From contig DPVW01000089.1 in NCBI GenBank assembly GCA_003529325.1, positions 19,822 to 34,700 of the forward strand: a DNA stretch of 14,879 nt, written 5' to 3'. Position numbers and translations under genes: made by a program. Of this stretch, positions 6,921 to 14,054 are shown piece after piece; positions within the stretch are counted from its first letter, which is position 1; each line of letters opens with the position of its first letter. The notes beneath the pieces are model-generated. The model was not told the origin of the DNA. It ran no database searches and worked only from the letters and a program-made list of their open reading frames with translations. The DNA is from Candidatus Latescibacterota bacterium (GTDB taxonomy: Bacteria; Latescibacterota; UBA2968; UBA8231).

Positions 6921-7646
6921 ATGAAGGCCATGGTCCTGGCGGCCGGTCGCGGCACACGTCTACGCCCACTCACCGATCGCATACCGAAACCGATGATCCC
7001 CATCGGGGGTCGCCCACTGCTCGAGCATGTGGTGCGCTTGCTCAGCCACCACGGTTTCGATGATCTCGTCATCAACCTGAGCCATCTGCCGGACGTGATC
7101 CGCGATCACTTCGGCGACGGCAGCACCTTCGACGTCTCGATCCACTATTCCTTCGAACGCGACTTGCTCGGCACTGCCGGCGCCCTGCGCCCCGTGGCCG
7201 ACCACTTCCGCGGCGATGACTTTCTCGTCTACTACGCCGACAACCTGACGAATGTCGATCTCGCAGCCCTGTGGCAAGATCATCAGACCTCTGGCGCGGT
7301 AGCAACGATCGGCCTGCTCTGGATGCCGGAATCGGCGGGGCGAGGCATCGTCGGCATCGACGGGCAGGATCGGATCGATCGTTGGTTGGAAAAACCCGAA
7401 CCACACCAGGTCTTCGATGATTATCTGATCAATGGTGGCATCTATGCTCTGCAGCCGCAGATACTGGACGCCATCCCATCGACGGGGGCCACCGACTTTG
7501 CCCTTGATGTGATCCCAAAACTGCTCGCTGACGGCGAGCACCTCTGTGGACACCGACTGCAGGGCCAGCTACTTTCGACAGACACGCCAGAGCGCTATGA
7601 AGCCACGCAACGCGCAGTCGAATCTGGTCTCTTCCCCCTCCCCTGA
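6921..7646 (+). CDS. hddC: Sugar-1-phosphate nucleotidyltransferase, HddC-like
   Basis: 241 residues, a single Rossmann-like NTP_transferase domain. The signature LAAGRGTRLRPLT (6-18) with PKPM around Lys23 binds the nucleotide. LLGTAG (82-87) and YADN (105-108, Asp107) line the sugar and metal site, and EKPEP follows. The length fits short single-domain enzymes such as D-glycero-alpha-D-manno-heptose 1-phosphate guanylyltransferase. A heptose kinase and an SIS isomerase directly downstream support GDP-heptose synthesis, though a mannose- or glucose-1-phosphate specificity cannot be excluded from sequence. The frame stays open upstream into the MITE (to 6873), but family alignment starts at MKAMVLAAG, so I place the start at 6921. 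Expression may be affected by the MITE, which holds its ribosome binding site in a potential 19-bp stem. Confidence 0.8.
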   Translation: MKAMVLAAGRGTRLRPLTDRIPKPMIPIGGRPLLEHVVRLLSHHGFDDLVINLSHLPDVIRDHFGDGSTFDVSIHYSFERDLLGTAGALRPVADHFRGDDFLVYYADNLTNVDLAALWQDHQTSGAVATIGLLWMPESAGRGIVGIDGQDRIDRWLEKPEPHQVFDDYLINGGIYALQPQILDAIPSTGATDFALDVIPKLLADGEHLCGHRLQGQLLSTDTPERYEATQRAVESGLFPLP

Positions 7647-7709
7647 CGCGTCTGGTATCACGGGGCCATTCAAGGCTGCCAGTCAACCTACCCTCGGTGG
7701 AGCATTGCG

Positions 7710-8699
7710 TTGATTACCACTCGTGCCCCTTTACGCATACCTCTTGGCGGCGGGGGCACCGACCTACCCTCCTACTACGAGAACCACGGCGGCCTGATTC
7801 TCTCCGCCGGTATCGACAAATACGTCTTCATTCAGCTCAACAGGCTGCAAGTTGAGGACTTTGTTCGGGTGAAATACTCGGAGACTGAACTGGTCGAGGC
7901 GGTCGCCGATATTCAACATCCCCTGCTACGCGAAAGCCTGCTGTACAGTGGCGTTGGTACCGGTCTGGAGATCAGTGCCATGTCCGACGTTCCAGGCCGT
8001 ACCGGTATGGGTTCTTCCGGCTCCTTCACCGTCGCCCTGCTGGCAGCCCTGCACGAGTTCAAGCGGCAGCCGCTGAACAGACACCAACTGGCGGAGGCGG
8101 CCAACCACGTGGAGGCCGGACGTTGCGCCCAGCCGGCGGGCAAACAGGATCACTTTTTGGCCGCCTTTGGCGGTCTCACCTGTCTTGAGATCGACACCGA
8201 TGGAACTGTCTCCGTCTCCCCTCTGTCGATCTCCGTGCACACCTCGGAGGAACTGCGCAACAGCATGGTCGTGTTCTTCACCGGCATTCAGCGGGAGAGC
8301 TTCGACATTCTGTCGCAGCAGGAGCGGGACACAAGAAAGGGAGACGGACAGGTCATCGACTCTCTTCATGAAGTCAAGGCGATCGGCTACGACATCAAGA
8401 AAACCCTTGAGGACGGCGATCTCGACCATTTTGGCGAGTTGTTGCATACTCATTGGCAGAGCAAAAAACGACGTTCGTCAAAGATGTCGAATCCGGAGAT
8501 CGATCGATGGTATGACGAGGCGCGCCGTGCCGGCGCCCTGGGCGGCAAACTCATGGGCGCCGGTGGCGGCGGTTTCCTCATGTTCTATTGTCCAGCCCAA
8601 CACCGTGGCGATCTTCGCACCCGGATGGCCGCCGAAGGCCTGCGGGAAATGCGCTTTCAGTTTGATGTAGAAGGGGCGAAAGTCCTGATGAATATTTGA
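7710..8699 (+). CDS. hddA: GHMP kinase, D-glycero-alpha-D-manno-heptose 7-phosphate kinase-like
   Basis: 329 residues with all three GHMP motifs. Motif 1 at the N-terminus is APLRIPLGGGGTDLPSYY (6-23), typical of sugar-phosphate GHMP kinases of the HddA/fucokinase branch. Motif 2 is PGRTGMGSSGS (95-105), the ATP phosphate loop. Motif 3 is KLMGAGGGGFLMFY (280-293). HddA phosphorylates C1 of manno-heptose 7-phosphate to the 1,7-bisphosphate in the cytoplasm. The TTG start at 7710 is chosen because GGAG lies 7 nt upstream and the conserved domain begins immediately (ITTRAPLRI); no ATG or GTG fits. The gap to the nucleotidyltransferase is 63 nt without a visible terminator, so co-transcription is likely. 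Family firm, exact substrate inferred from context. Confidence 0.82.
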   Translation: MITTRAPLRIPLGGGGTDLPSYYENHGGLILSAGIDKYVFIQLNRLQVEDFVRVKYSETELVEAVADIQHPLLRESLLYSGVGTGLEISAMSDVPGRTGMGSSGSFTVALLAALHEFKRQPLNRHQLAEAANHVEAGRCAQPAGKQDHFLAAFGGLTCLEIDTDGTVSVSPLSISVHTSEELRNSMVVFFTGIQRESFDILSQQERDTRKGDGQVIDSLHEVKAIGYDIKKTLEDGDLDHFGELLHTHWQSKKRRSSKMSNPEIDRWYDEARRAGALGGKLMGAGGGGFLMFYCPAQHRGDLRTRMAAEGLREMRFQFDVEGAKVLMNI

Positions 8700-8727
8700 C
8701 TACCCCACACCCCACGCAACGAGAACG

Positions 8728-9327
8728 ATGAGCAATCAGACGCACATAGACCAATACCTGGGACAGATGTCCACCGTGCTCAAGCAACTGCCCCGGGAGG
8801 ATATCGACGCCGCCATCGAACTGCTGTTCGACACATGGAAGAGTGGTGGGACCATTTTTATCGCCGGCAACGGCGGGTCCTCATCCACGGCAAGTCACTT
8901 TGCTTGCGATCTGGCGAAGTGGACGATCAGCGCGGGCAAGCCCCGTTTCAAGGTGCTGGCGCTGACCGACAATATGCCCCTCTTCAGTGCACTTATGAAT
9001 GACGAAGGCAGCGCCTCGGTCTATGCACAACAACTCGAACCCTTTGTCGCCAGCGGCGATGTGCTCATTCTTATCAGCGTTCACGGTGGCTCCGGGGCCG
9101 GCAACGCCGGCTCCTGGTCGCAGAATCTGCTGCGTGCCTTACAGGTCGCACGAGACAAGGGCGCCCGAGTCCTGGGCCTGAGTGGTTTCGATGGTGGCGC
9201 GCTAGGCGAAATGGCCGACGTGTGCATAACGGTTCCCGTGGACTCGACACCGCAGGTCGAGTCCTTTCATCTCGCCTTGGAACACCTCCTGTGCGACTGC
9301 CTGCGGCAGAAAATCGCTGACGCGTAA
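8728..9327 (+). CDS. gmhA: SIS-domain isomerase, GmhA-like (sedoheptulose 7-phosphate isomerase)
   Basis: 199 residues, the usual GmhA length, one SIS domain. Phosphate-binding loops are GNGGSSSTASHFACDL (47-62) and ISVHGGSGAGN (116-126). A C-terminal helix, PQVESFHLALEHLLCDCL, resembles the GmhA motif that ends in a conserved His. GmhA converts sedoheptulose 7-phosphate to D-glycero-D-manno-heptose 7-phosphate, the first step of ADP- and GDP-heptose pathways. Known GmhA enzymes bind zinc through His, Glu, Gln and His. By my alignment the equivalents here are His57, Asp61, Glu178 and His186, so two ligands are conservatively changed. Position between the kinase and transaldolase fits a heptose role. 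ATG at 8728 has only a weak purine stretch upstream. A different SIS sugar-phosphate isomerase remains possible. Confidence 0.75.
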   Translation: MSNQTHIDQYLGQMSTVLKQLPREDIDAAIELLFDTWKSGGTIFIAGNGGSSSTASHFACDLAKWTISAGKPRFKVLALTDNMPLFSALMNDEGSASVYAQQLEPFVASGDVLILISVHGGSGAGNAGSWSQNLLRALQVARDKGARVLGLSGFDGGALGEMADVCITVPVDSTPQVESFHLALEHLLCDCLRQKIADA

Positions 9328-9342
9328 GGATCTGACTACAGC

Positions 9343-10008
9343 ATGGAACTTTTCATCGACAGCGCCGACATCGACGAGGTACGTCAGGCAGCGAGTCTCG
9401 GCGTGATCACGGGATGCACGACCAATCCAAAACTGGCTGCTAGCGCCGAGCCCGGGGACTTCCGCCAGCGCGTAGAGGAGATTCTCTCCGTCGTCGATGG
9501 ACCGGTCAGCGTCGAGGTTCTCGACGAAACCGTGGACGGCATGTTGGTCGAAGCCGCCGAGTACGCCTCATGGGATCCGCGCGTCGTCGTCAAGATCCCC
9601 ATGTCGTTGGCTGGGCTCGAGGTCGTCCACAAACTCGAGCGCGAGCGGGATGTGCGCGTCAACGTGACCTGCATGATGAATTCGAATCAGGCGGCCATGG
9701 CGATGATGGCAGGCGCTTCCTTTGTCAGCCTCTTTGTCGGCCGCATCACCGATCTGGGGTACGACGCAGACGCAACCATCGCTGAGACGGCGCAATTTAT
9801 CGAACGGGGCGACTTCAAGGCTCGTATCATCGCCGCCAGCATGCGCGGTGTGGCCGACATTCAGCGCTCCTTCCTCGCCGGTGCCCACATCGTCACAACA
9901 CCGTACAAATTCCTGCCGGCCATGGTCCACCACCCACGCACCATCGAAACCATCGAAGAATTCAAGAGCGCCTGGGAGGTCGCCAGACAGCTTGGCGACG
10001 TCGAGTGA
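9343..10008 (+). CDS. Transaldolase / fructose-6-phosphate aldolase-like (TalC/MipB family)
   Basis: 221 residues, the length of the small transaldolase subfamily. Diagnostic stretches are ELFIDSADIDEV at the N-terminus (Asp6), GCTTNPK (24-30), and VVKIPM with the Schiff-base Lys84; then VNVTCMMNSNQA and SLFVGRITD. The enzyme moves a dihydroxyacetone unit between sugar phosphates; in reverse it makes sedoheptulose 7-phosphate from fructose 6-phosphate and erythrose 4-phosphate. That is the GmhA substrate, which gives this gene a reason to sit 15 nt behind the isomerase gene. AAGGA just after the isomerase stop serves as a ribosome binding site, at a rather long distance. Fructose-6-phosphate aldolase activity is an alternative, as the two cannot be told apart by eye. 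Confidence 0.85.
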   Translation: MELFIDSADIDEVRQAASLGVITGCTTNPKLAASAEPGDFRQRVEEILSVVDGPVSVEVLDETVDGMLVEAAEYASWDPRVVVKIPMSLAGLEVVHKLERERDVRVNVTCMMNSNQAAMAMMAGASFVSLFVGRITDLGYDADATIAETAQFIERGDFKARIIAASMRGVADIQRSFLAGAHIVTTPYKFLPAMVHHPRTIETIEEFKSAWEVARQLGDVE

Positions 10009-10011
10009 CAG

Positions 10012-10869
10012 ATGAATCCCCCACACACAGGACCATTCCGTCCCCTTCCCGACATCATCTACGCCGATGACTTCGACTGCGGTCTCCAGGGCTGGACGGG
10101 ATTGATCGGAAATTACGAACACTCCCTCGATTCGATTCTGCCCGAATACCGCGATCTGCGTCCACCCATGTTGAGCAACGCCACGACGTGGGATACCGGT
10201 ACCGGTGGGAGCGCCACCGGTACGTACTCGATGAAGTTGGCCACCCGGGCCAAGTCCAGGTCGCTGGCGGTGGGCGTCAAACGCACGACCTACCCCGTGG
10301 CCTGCCCGCTTCAGTTGGAGATGCTCTTCACCTTCAAACCAGAAGCCTCCCAGTTGCGCTTGTCACTGGCCGATGTCGGCGCCGTGGGCATCATCTTCGA
10401 CCTGCAGGATGCCCAGCGTCGCGTTATGCCCCATCTGCGCTATCTGAACGCCATCAACGGCGAACTGGCCGGCCGCTGGCAGTTCAAACAGCGGTCGCCA
10501 ACCTTTCACGACATCGGCGACAGCGGCGATACGGTCTCTCACTTTCACCTTGGGCCGGATGGCTGGCAAGATCTACCCGGTGGCGACCAGAGGTTGTGTT
10601 ACAACGAGATCGCCACAAAGCAGAACTGGCACTACCTGCGTGTCGGTTTTGATCTGGCGACCATGTCCTTCACGGCACTGCAGTGCAATGACCGACACTT
10701 CGACGTGTCCACTCTGGAGCCGATGACGATGCCCTCAATGCCCAATCTCTGGTGTATGCTGAATGTCGTGCTCTTTGCTGAGGCCAGTGCCGATCGCCGC
10801 GCCTTCTTCTATGCCGATTCCGTGCTGCTCTCAGCCGATTTCGATGCCGCCAAGAAGGACGGGCGATGA
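10012..10869 (+). CDS. Conserved-looking hypothetical protein, probable beta-sandwich
   Basis: 285 residues; not recognised with certainty (it recalls DUF6772-type proteins, but I cannot verify that). It opens with ADDFDCGLQGWTG and closes with FFYADSVLLSAD, the start and end pattern of jelly-roll, concanavalin-like carbohydrate-binding domains. The body alternates short hydrophobic strands (LQLEMLFTFKP, LRLSLADVGAVGIIFDLQ). No signal peptide or membrane segment is visible, so it should be cytoplasmic unless secreted by a non-Sec route. The start lies 3 nt after the transaldolase stop and its stop overlaps the next gene by 4 nt, so it belongs to the same transcript as the heptose genes. Role in sugar binding or processing is inference only. 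Confidence 0.65.
   Translation: MNPPHTGPFRPLPDIIYADDFDCGLQGWTGLIGNYEHSLDSILPEYRDLRPPMLSNATTWDTGTGGSATGTYSMKLATRAKSRSLAVGVKRTTYPVACPLQLEMLFTFKPEASQLRLSLADVGAVGIIFDLQDAQRRVMPHLRYLNAINGELAGRWQFKQRSPTFHDIGDSGDTVSHFHLGPDGWQDLPGGDQRLCYNEIATKQNWHYLRVGFDLATMSFTALQCNDRHFDVSTLEPMTMPSMPNLWCMLNVVLFAEASADRRAFFYADSVLLSADFDAAKKDGR
10200..10222. repeat. Perfect 9-bp inverted repeat inside a coding region
   Basis: TACCGGTGG and CCACCGGTA flank a 5-nt loop and are preceded by another ACCGGT copy. It lies within codons for a Thr/Gly-rich loop of the 10012-10869 gene. It could be a hairpin in the mRNA or simply a by-product of repeated Thr-Gly codons. Confidence 0.5.
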
Positions 10870-11225
10870 TGATGCGCCGCAGTGCGACGGCAGTTTTGGA
10901 GCGCAATGTCACCTGGTCCGGTGAGTTCGCCACCGAACCCTGGGAGGCTGCGTGGGCGGGTGAGGCGATGTTCTTCGTGCGCCGCCTGGATGGGCTCATT
11001 GCATCTGATCCGTCGGCTGTACCTGCCCCCCTGCTCAGTGCGCGAGTACAGCTGTCTCCAGACGGCATCCGCTGGATTGACGAGGGTTGTTCCCTCGTGT
11101 TGAACGCCGATGATGAGATGGCCTTCGTCCGCGTTCGCGAGTTCGGCGGCTGGCTGCGGCTGGCTGGTACTGTCCGCCCGGGAGAGACGGCCAAAGTGAT
11201 CGCCTATCTGAGCCTCAAGGAGTAG
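10866..11225 (+). CDS. Hypothetical small beta-rich protein
   Basis: 119 residues, no family recognised. Strand-like segments dominate: AVLERNVTWSGEFATEP at the N-terminus, MFFVRRLDGL, then a C-terminal half with ARVQLSPDGIRWIDEG, MAFVRVREFGGWLRLAGTV and AKVIAYLSLKE. There is no signal peptide. The pattern resembles a single beta-barrel or beta-sandwich domain, as in small binding or assembly proteins. ATG at 10866 overlaps the previous stop (ATGA) and is preceded by AAGGA at 6 nt, a strong site; two further in-frame ATG codons follow directly. The overlap suggests the product is made in step with the 10012-10869 protein and may act with it. Confidence 0.65.
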   Translation: MMMRRSATAVLERNVTWSGEFATEPWEAAWAGEAMFFVRRLDGLIASDPSAVPAPLLSARVQLSPDGIRWIDEGCSLVLNADDEMAFVRVREFGGWLRLAGTVRPGETAKVIAYLSLKE

Positions 11226-11281
11226 GCCCTGCACCATTGCGCGGTGGCGGCGGCTCCCACGCCCACCTATACTCGATTTTC

Positions 11282-11515
11282 ATGTCACTCGAATCGGTAC
11301 AACTCTCAGAGAAACATCGCCTGTTGCTCGATCGACTCGCCGATCTCATTCCAGATCTCGATCCGGAGCAACCAGAGAGTCTGCAGCGGATCTTCGGTCT
11401 CGGTCTGATCGCGCTGACGATGCAGGTCACGACGAGGGCACGAGAAGAGGAAAAGGACGATCTCGTGGAAGAACTCGGCGCGCTGGCGCATGCGATGGTA
11501 GAGGCGGAACAGTAA
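11282..11515 (+). CDS. Small helical hypothetical protein
   Basis: 77 residues from ATG 11282. The sequence is almost wholly helical and charged: VQLSEKHRLLLDRLADLIPD, a hydrophobic middle (RIFGLGLIALTMQVTTRA) and an acidic tail (EEEKDDLVEELGALAHAM). No family recognised. The frame is open further upstream, but the extension is Gly/His-rich and starts 11 nt past the previous stop, so I prefer 11282. There is no clear ribosome binding site, while TATACT at 11268-11273 lies just before the start. The stop TAA touches the GTG of the next gene with no spacing, so translation of the two is probably linked. Confidence 0.5.
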   Translation: MSLESVQLSEKHRLLLDRLADLIPDLDPEQPESLQRIFGLGLIALTMQVTTRAREEEKDDLVEELGALAHAMVEAEQ

Positions 11516-12319
11516 GTGGCAGAGGACAGTCCCCTCGATCGTCTGCCCGCTGATTCGGCACAGCTGTTCAGTCTGAGTGGACAGACCGCGCTGGTTACTG
11601 GCGGCAGCAAAGGTCTGGGTGAAGCCATGGCCCATGCGCTGGCCGGCGCTGGCGCCGAGGTCGTGATCACCAGTCGTCACCTTGAGGAGGCGACGACCGT
11701 GGCGGCGGATATCAGCGCCCGCACCTCACGCCGCGTCGTGGCCTTCGAGGCCGACGCCGCCAACCGCGAACAGGCAGATGCTTCGGTTGCCTTTGCCATC
11801 GAGCAGTTCGGGCATGTCGATATTCTCGTCAACAATGCGGGCATCAATATGCGGGGGCCCATCGTCGACATGGATGACGAGACGTGGGACACCGTCCTGG
11901 GCATCAACCTCAGCGGCCCCTTCTACTACTGTCGTGCCGCCGGCAGACATATGTTGCCCCGAGGCTACGGCCGCGTCATCAATCTCGGTTCGACACTGTC
12001 GTCGATCTCGATCCCCGATCGTACACCCTACGCTTCAACCAAGGGCGGGATTCTGCAGTTGACACGCACCCTGGCCCTCGAGTGGGCGGGAACGGGGGTC
12101 ACTGCCAACTGTATCTGCCCCGGACCATTCGCGACACCGATCAACAAACCACTGCTGGACAACCCCGAAACGGCCCAGGCGATGCAAGACAAGGTGCCCC
12201 TCGGACGTTGGGGTGATCCATCGGAGTTGGCGACCTCCGTTCTCTACTTCGCCTCACCCGCCTCCTCATTTACCACCGGCGCGGCTCTGATCGTTGATGG
12301 GGGGTATACCTCACAGTAG
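11516..12319 (+). CDS. Short-chain dehydrogenase/reductase, gluconate 5-dehydrogenase-like
   Basis: 267 residues, classical SDR. Cofactor loop TGGSKGLG (28-35), NNAG (106-109), catalytic Ser159 with Tyr172-x3-Lys176 in PYASTK, and the CPGPFATPINKPL stretch that follows the nicotinamide site. The LFSLSGQTALVTGGSKGLG opening is typical of gluconate 5-dehydrogenase and related sugar-acid or 3-oxoacyl reductases. Arg54 after the second strand (ITSRH) points to NADP(H). The GTG at 11516 directly follows the stop of the small helical gene, with GGCGGAA upstream inside that gene. A propeller protein of the lactonase type downstream would suit a sugar-acid pathway, but it appears to have its own promoter. 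Confidence 0.85.
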   Translation: MAEDSPLDRLPADSAQLFSLSGQTALVTGGSKGLGEAMAHALAGAGAEVVITSRHLEEATTVAADISARTSRRVVAFEADAANREQADASVAFAIEQFGHVDILVNNAGINMRGPIVDMDDETWDTVLGINLSGPFYYCRAAGRHMLPRGYGRVINLGSTLSSISIPDRTPYASTKGGILQLTRTLALEWAGTGVTANCICPGPFATPINKPLLDNPETAQAMQDKVPLGRWGDPSELATSVLYFASPASSFTTGAALIVDGGYTSQ

Positions 12320-12320
12320 C

Positions 12321-12350
12321 TTGCGAAGCGAACGACCCGTTCTATATTTC
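12321..12350 (+). promoter_or_regulatory. Putative -33/-7 promoter of the propeller gene
   Basis: TTG (12321-12323), a 19-nt spacer, then TATATTTC (12343-12350), starting directly after the SDR stop. The leader to the ATG at 12403 would be about 46 nt, close to the two other candidates in the window. The whole 83-bp gap is AT-richer than the genes, as promoters usually are. Confidence 0.45.
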
Positions 12351-12402
12351 GCTCTGCCGAAATGCCACCCACCCCTTTACCGAGAAAAATATAGCTGAAA
12401 AC

Positions 12403-13221
12403 ATGGCTGAGTCAGAGATCGTTGCCCGCGATCTGAATTCGCCCTATAGCCTCGCATTTGACGCCGACGATATTCTGTTCGTATCGGAGTCAGGCGCGGG
12501 GCGTGTCTCTCGTGTCACAGATGGTCGCATCAGTCTTTTTGCGCAGACCGGATCGCGGCCTCGCGGTATCGCTTTCGATGATTCAGACGACCTCTTCGTC
12601 GCCGAGGGTGGACGGCACCATCTCGTCCTCATCTCTCCCGACGAGGCCGTCGAGGTCTATGCCAACACGTGCAAAGGGCGTCGATTCGCCAGTCCCGAAG
12701 ACCTCTGCTTTGCACCTACCGGAGACGTGTTGTTCAGCGACGCCGGGCATGGTGAGCAAGAGGGCGACGGCTGCGTGTATCGCGCTGACCTCGACGGTGA
12801 GGTTACAGAAATCGTCTCCGGTCTTTCTTCTCCCGGAGGGATGATCCTGTCGGAGGATGCAGGCATGCTCTACGTGTCGGAGCGCGGCCACCACCGCATC
12901 ATCTCCCTCAAGATAGACGATGAAGGCAATCTCGAGAACCAGCAACTGTTCGTCGACCTGAAGGATGGGGGCAGTGCCGAGAGTCTGCTCTTCGATGCCC
13001 AGGGACAACTCTATGCCAGCATTCCCGGACAGGGAGTGCTCCTCATCGATCCGGAAGGTAACACGATGAGTAGCCTCGATCTGCCCGGCACGGCCGTCAC
13101 GGGGATAGCTTTTGGTGGCCTGGAATTTGACGAGTTGTTTGTTTGCGAAGCAGATACCGTAGTCCGGATCTCAGTCGACGTACCCGGACAGCGCCCCTTC
13201 GCCGGGCCCCGTTCGGTCTGA
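12403..13221 (+). CDS. SMP-30/NHL-type six-bladed beta-propeller protein
   Basis: 272 residues. Six copies of an xPxxLxFDxxDxLFVxE unit are visible, starting near residues 13, 52, 97, 143, 191 and 231, one per propeller blade. The third carries GRRFASPEDLCFAP (92-105), the landmark of SMP-30/gluconolactonase proteins. However, the metal-site residues of that family are not kept: the first EGP motif reads SPYS, SPND reads SPED, and PNG reads PGG. A hydrolytic lactonase role is therefore doubtful; a binding or scaffold propeller is as likely. No signal peptide. No Shine-Dalgarno is seen before the ATG; the region upstream is A-rich. The preceding SDR suggests a sugar-acid context, but this is inference. 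Confidence 0.75.
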   Translation: MAESEIVARDLNSPYSLAFDADDILFVSESGAGRVSRVTDGRISLFAQTGSRPRGIAFDDSDDLFVAEGGRHHLVLISPDEAVEVYANTCKGRRFASPEDLCFAPTGDVLFSDAGHGEQEGDGCVYRADLDGEVTEIVSGLSSPGGMILSEDAGMLYVSERGHHRIISLKIDDEGNLENQQLFVDLKDGGSAESLLFDAQGQLYASIPGQGVLLIDPEGNTMSSLDLPGTAVTGIAFGGLEFDELFVCEADTVVRISVDVPGQRPFAGPRSV

Positions 13222-13241
13222 GTCCAGCGTCCAGCATCTGT

Positions 13242-14054
13242 TTAGTCATCCGGCGTGCGTCGGACCCGCGCAAAAAGCCTGCGGAAGATCCAGCCGAATA
13301 ATCCTGGTGTCACCCGTCGGACCCGGATCGCAACTGCACTCAGCCAGTCGCTGACAACGAGGGCCTGCCCCCGTTCCATTGCCCGCAGGACATCGGCTGC
13401 TGCCGCTGCTGCCGACTTCGAAGGAACTCGGGCGAATCGCGCCAGTGGCGTGCCCGAAGTGGCGGCAAATTCCGACCGTACCAGTCCGGGAGCGACGACG
13501 GTGATGCCGATCCCCTGCCCGTGCAGTTCATGTGCCAGGCTCTCAGCGAAGGCGTTGATGGCCGCTTTCGTCGCGCCATAGACGGCGTGATCGGGAGCCG
13601 GCAGTTCCCCAAGAACACTCGAGACAAACACGAGCTGTCCCCGACCCCGCTCGAGCATGGCAGGCAACAGGGCGTAACTGGTATGAATGATACCGCGCAG
13701 GTTCGTGTCGATCACGGCGTCATGGCTGCTGACGGCGACCTCGTGGAAGGGCCCGTATGCCCCCCTGCCAGCGTTGTTGATGAGGACGTCGATGGCGCCC
13801 GTTCTCTGTAGAATCGATGCCGCCCACATCCGCACCTGTTCAGTGTCGGTTACGTCGCAGGGCGCCACCATGAGTGCCTCAGACCGTGCACCTGCGGCGG
13901 CGACCTCATCCCGCACCGCCTCGAGACGCTCCTGGCGCCGGCCACTCAGAACCAGACGTGCCCCTCGCCGCCCCAGCAGCAGTGCCAACTCGCGACCGAT
14001 GCCACCGCCGGCACCGGTGATTGCGACGACGGCGTCGCGATACTCGATTGTCAC
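13242..14054 (-). CDS. Short-chain dehydrogenase with basic, hydrophobic C-terminal tail
   Basis: 270 residues, classical SDR: TGAGGGIG (13-20), NNAG (93-96), SVLG with the catalytic Ser at 145/146, Tyr159-x3-Lys163 (YGATK), and the VAPGLVRSEF stretch. Arg39-Arg40 after the second strand (SGRRQERLE) favours NADP(H). The last ~40 residues (DWLSAVAIRVRRVTPGLF, then WIFRRLFARVRR) are amphipathic and rich in Arg, which suggests attachment to the inner membrane, as in SDRs that act on lipids. GTG at 14054 is fixed by an in-frame TAG immediately before it and overlaps the upstream stop by 4 nt. It converges on the propeller gene with a 20-nt gap. Substrate unknown. Confidence 0.82.
   Translation of the reverse strand: MTIEYRDAVVAITGAGGGIGRELALLLGRRGARLVLSGRRQERLEAVRDEVAAAGARSEALMVAPCDVTDTEQVRMWAASILQRTGAIDVLINNAGRGAYGPFHEVAVSSHDAVIDTNLRGIIHTSYALLPAMLERGRGQLVFVSSVLGELPAPDHAVYGATKAAINAFAESLAHELHGQGIGITVVAPGLVRSEFAATSGTPLARFARVPSKSAAAAAADVLRAMERGQALVVSDWLSAVAIRVRRVTPGLFGWIFRRLFARVRRTPDD

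Noticed and set aside
6745..6922. GAGAT on both sides of the MITE as a target-site duplication
   Set aside because: The left copy is separated from the inverted repeat by six bases while the right copy abuts it, so it does not flank the element symmetrically.
11268..11273. TATACT as a -10 box for the small helical gene
   Set aside because: It lies only 8 nt before the ATG and has no matching upstream element at the right distance; a leaderless transcript is possible but unsupported.
13222..13241. A bidirectional terminator between the converging genes
   Set aside because: The 20-nt gap contains no stable stem with a T-run on either strand.
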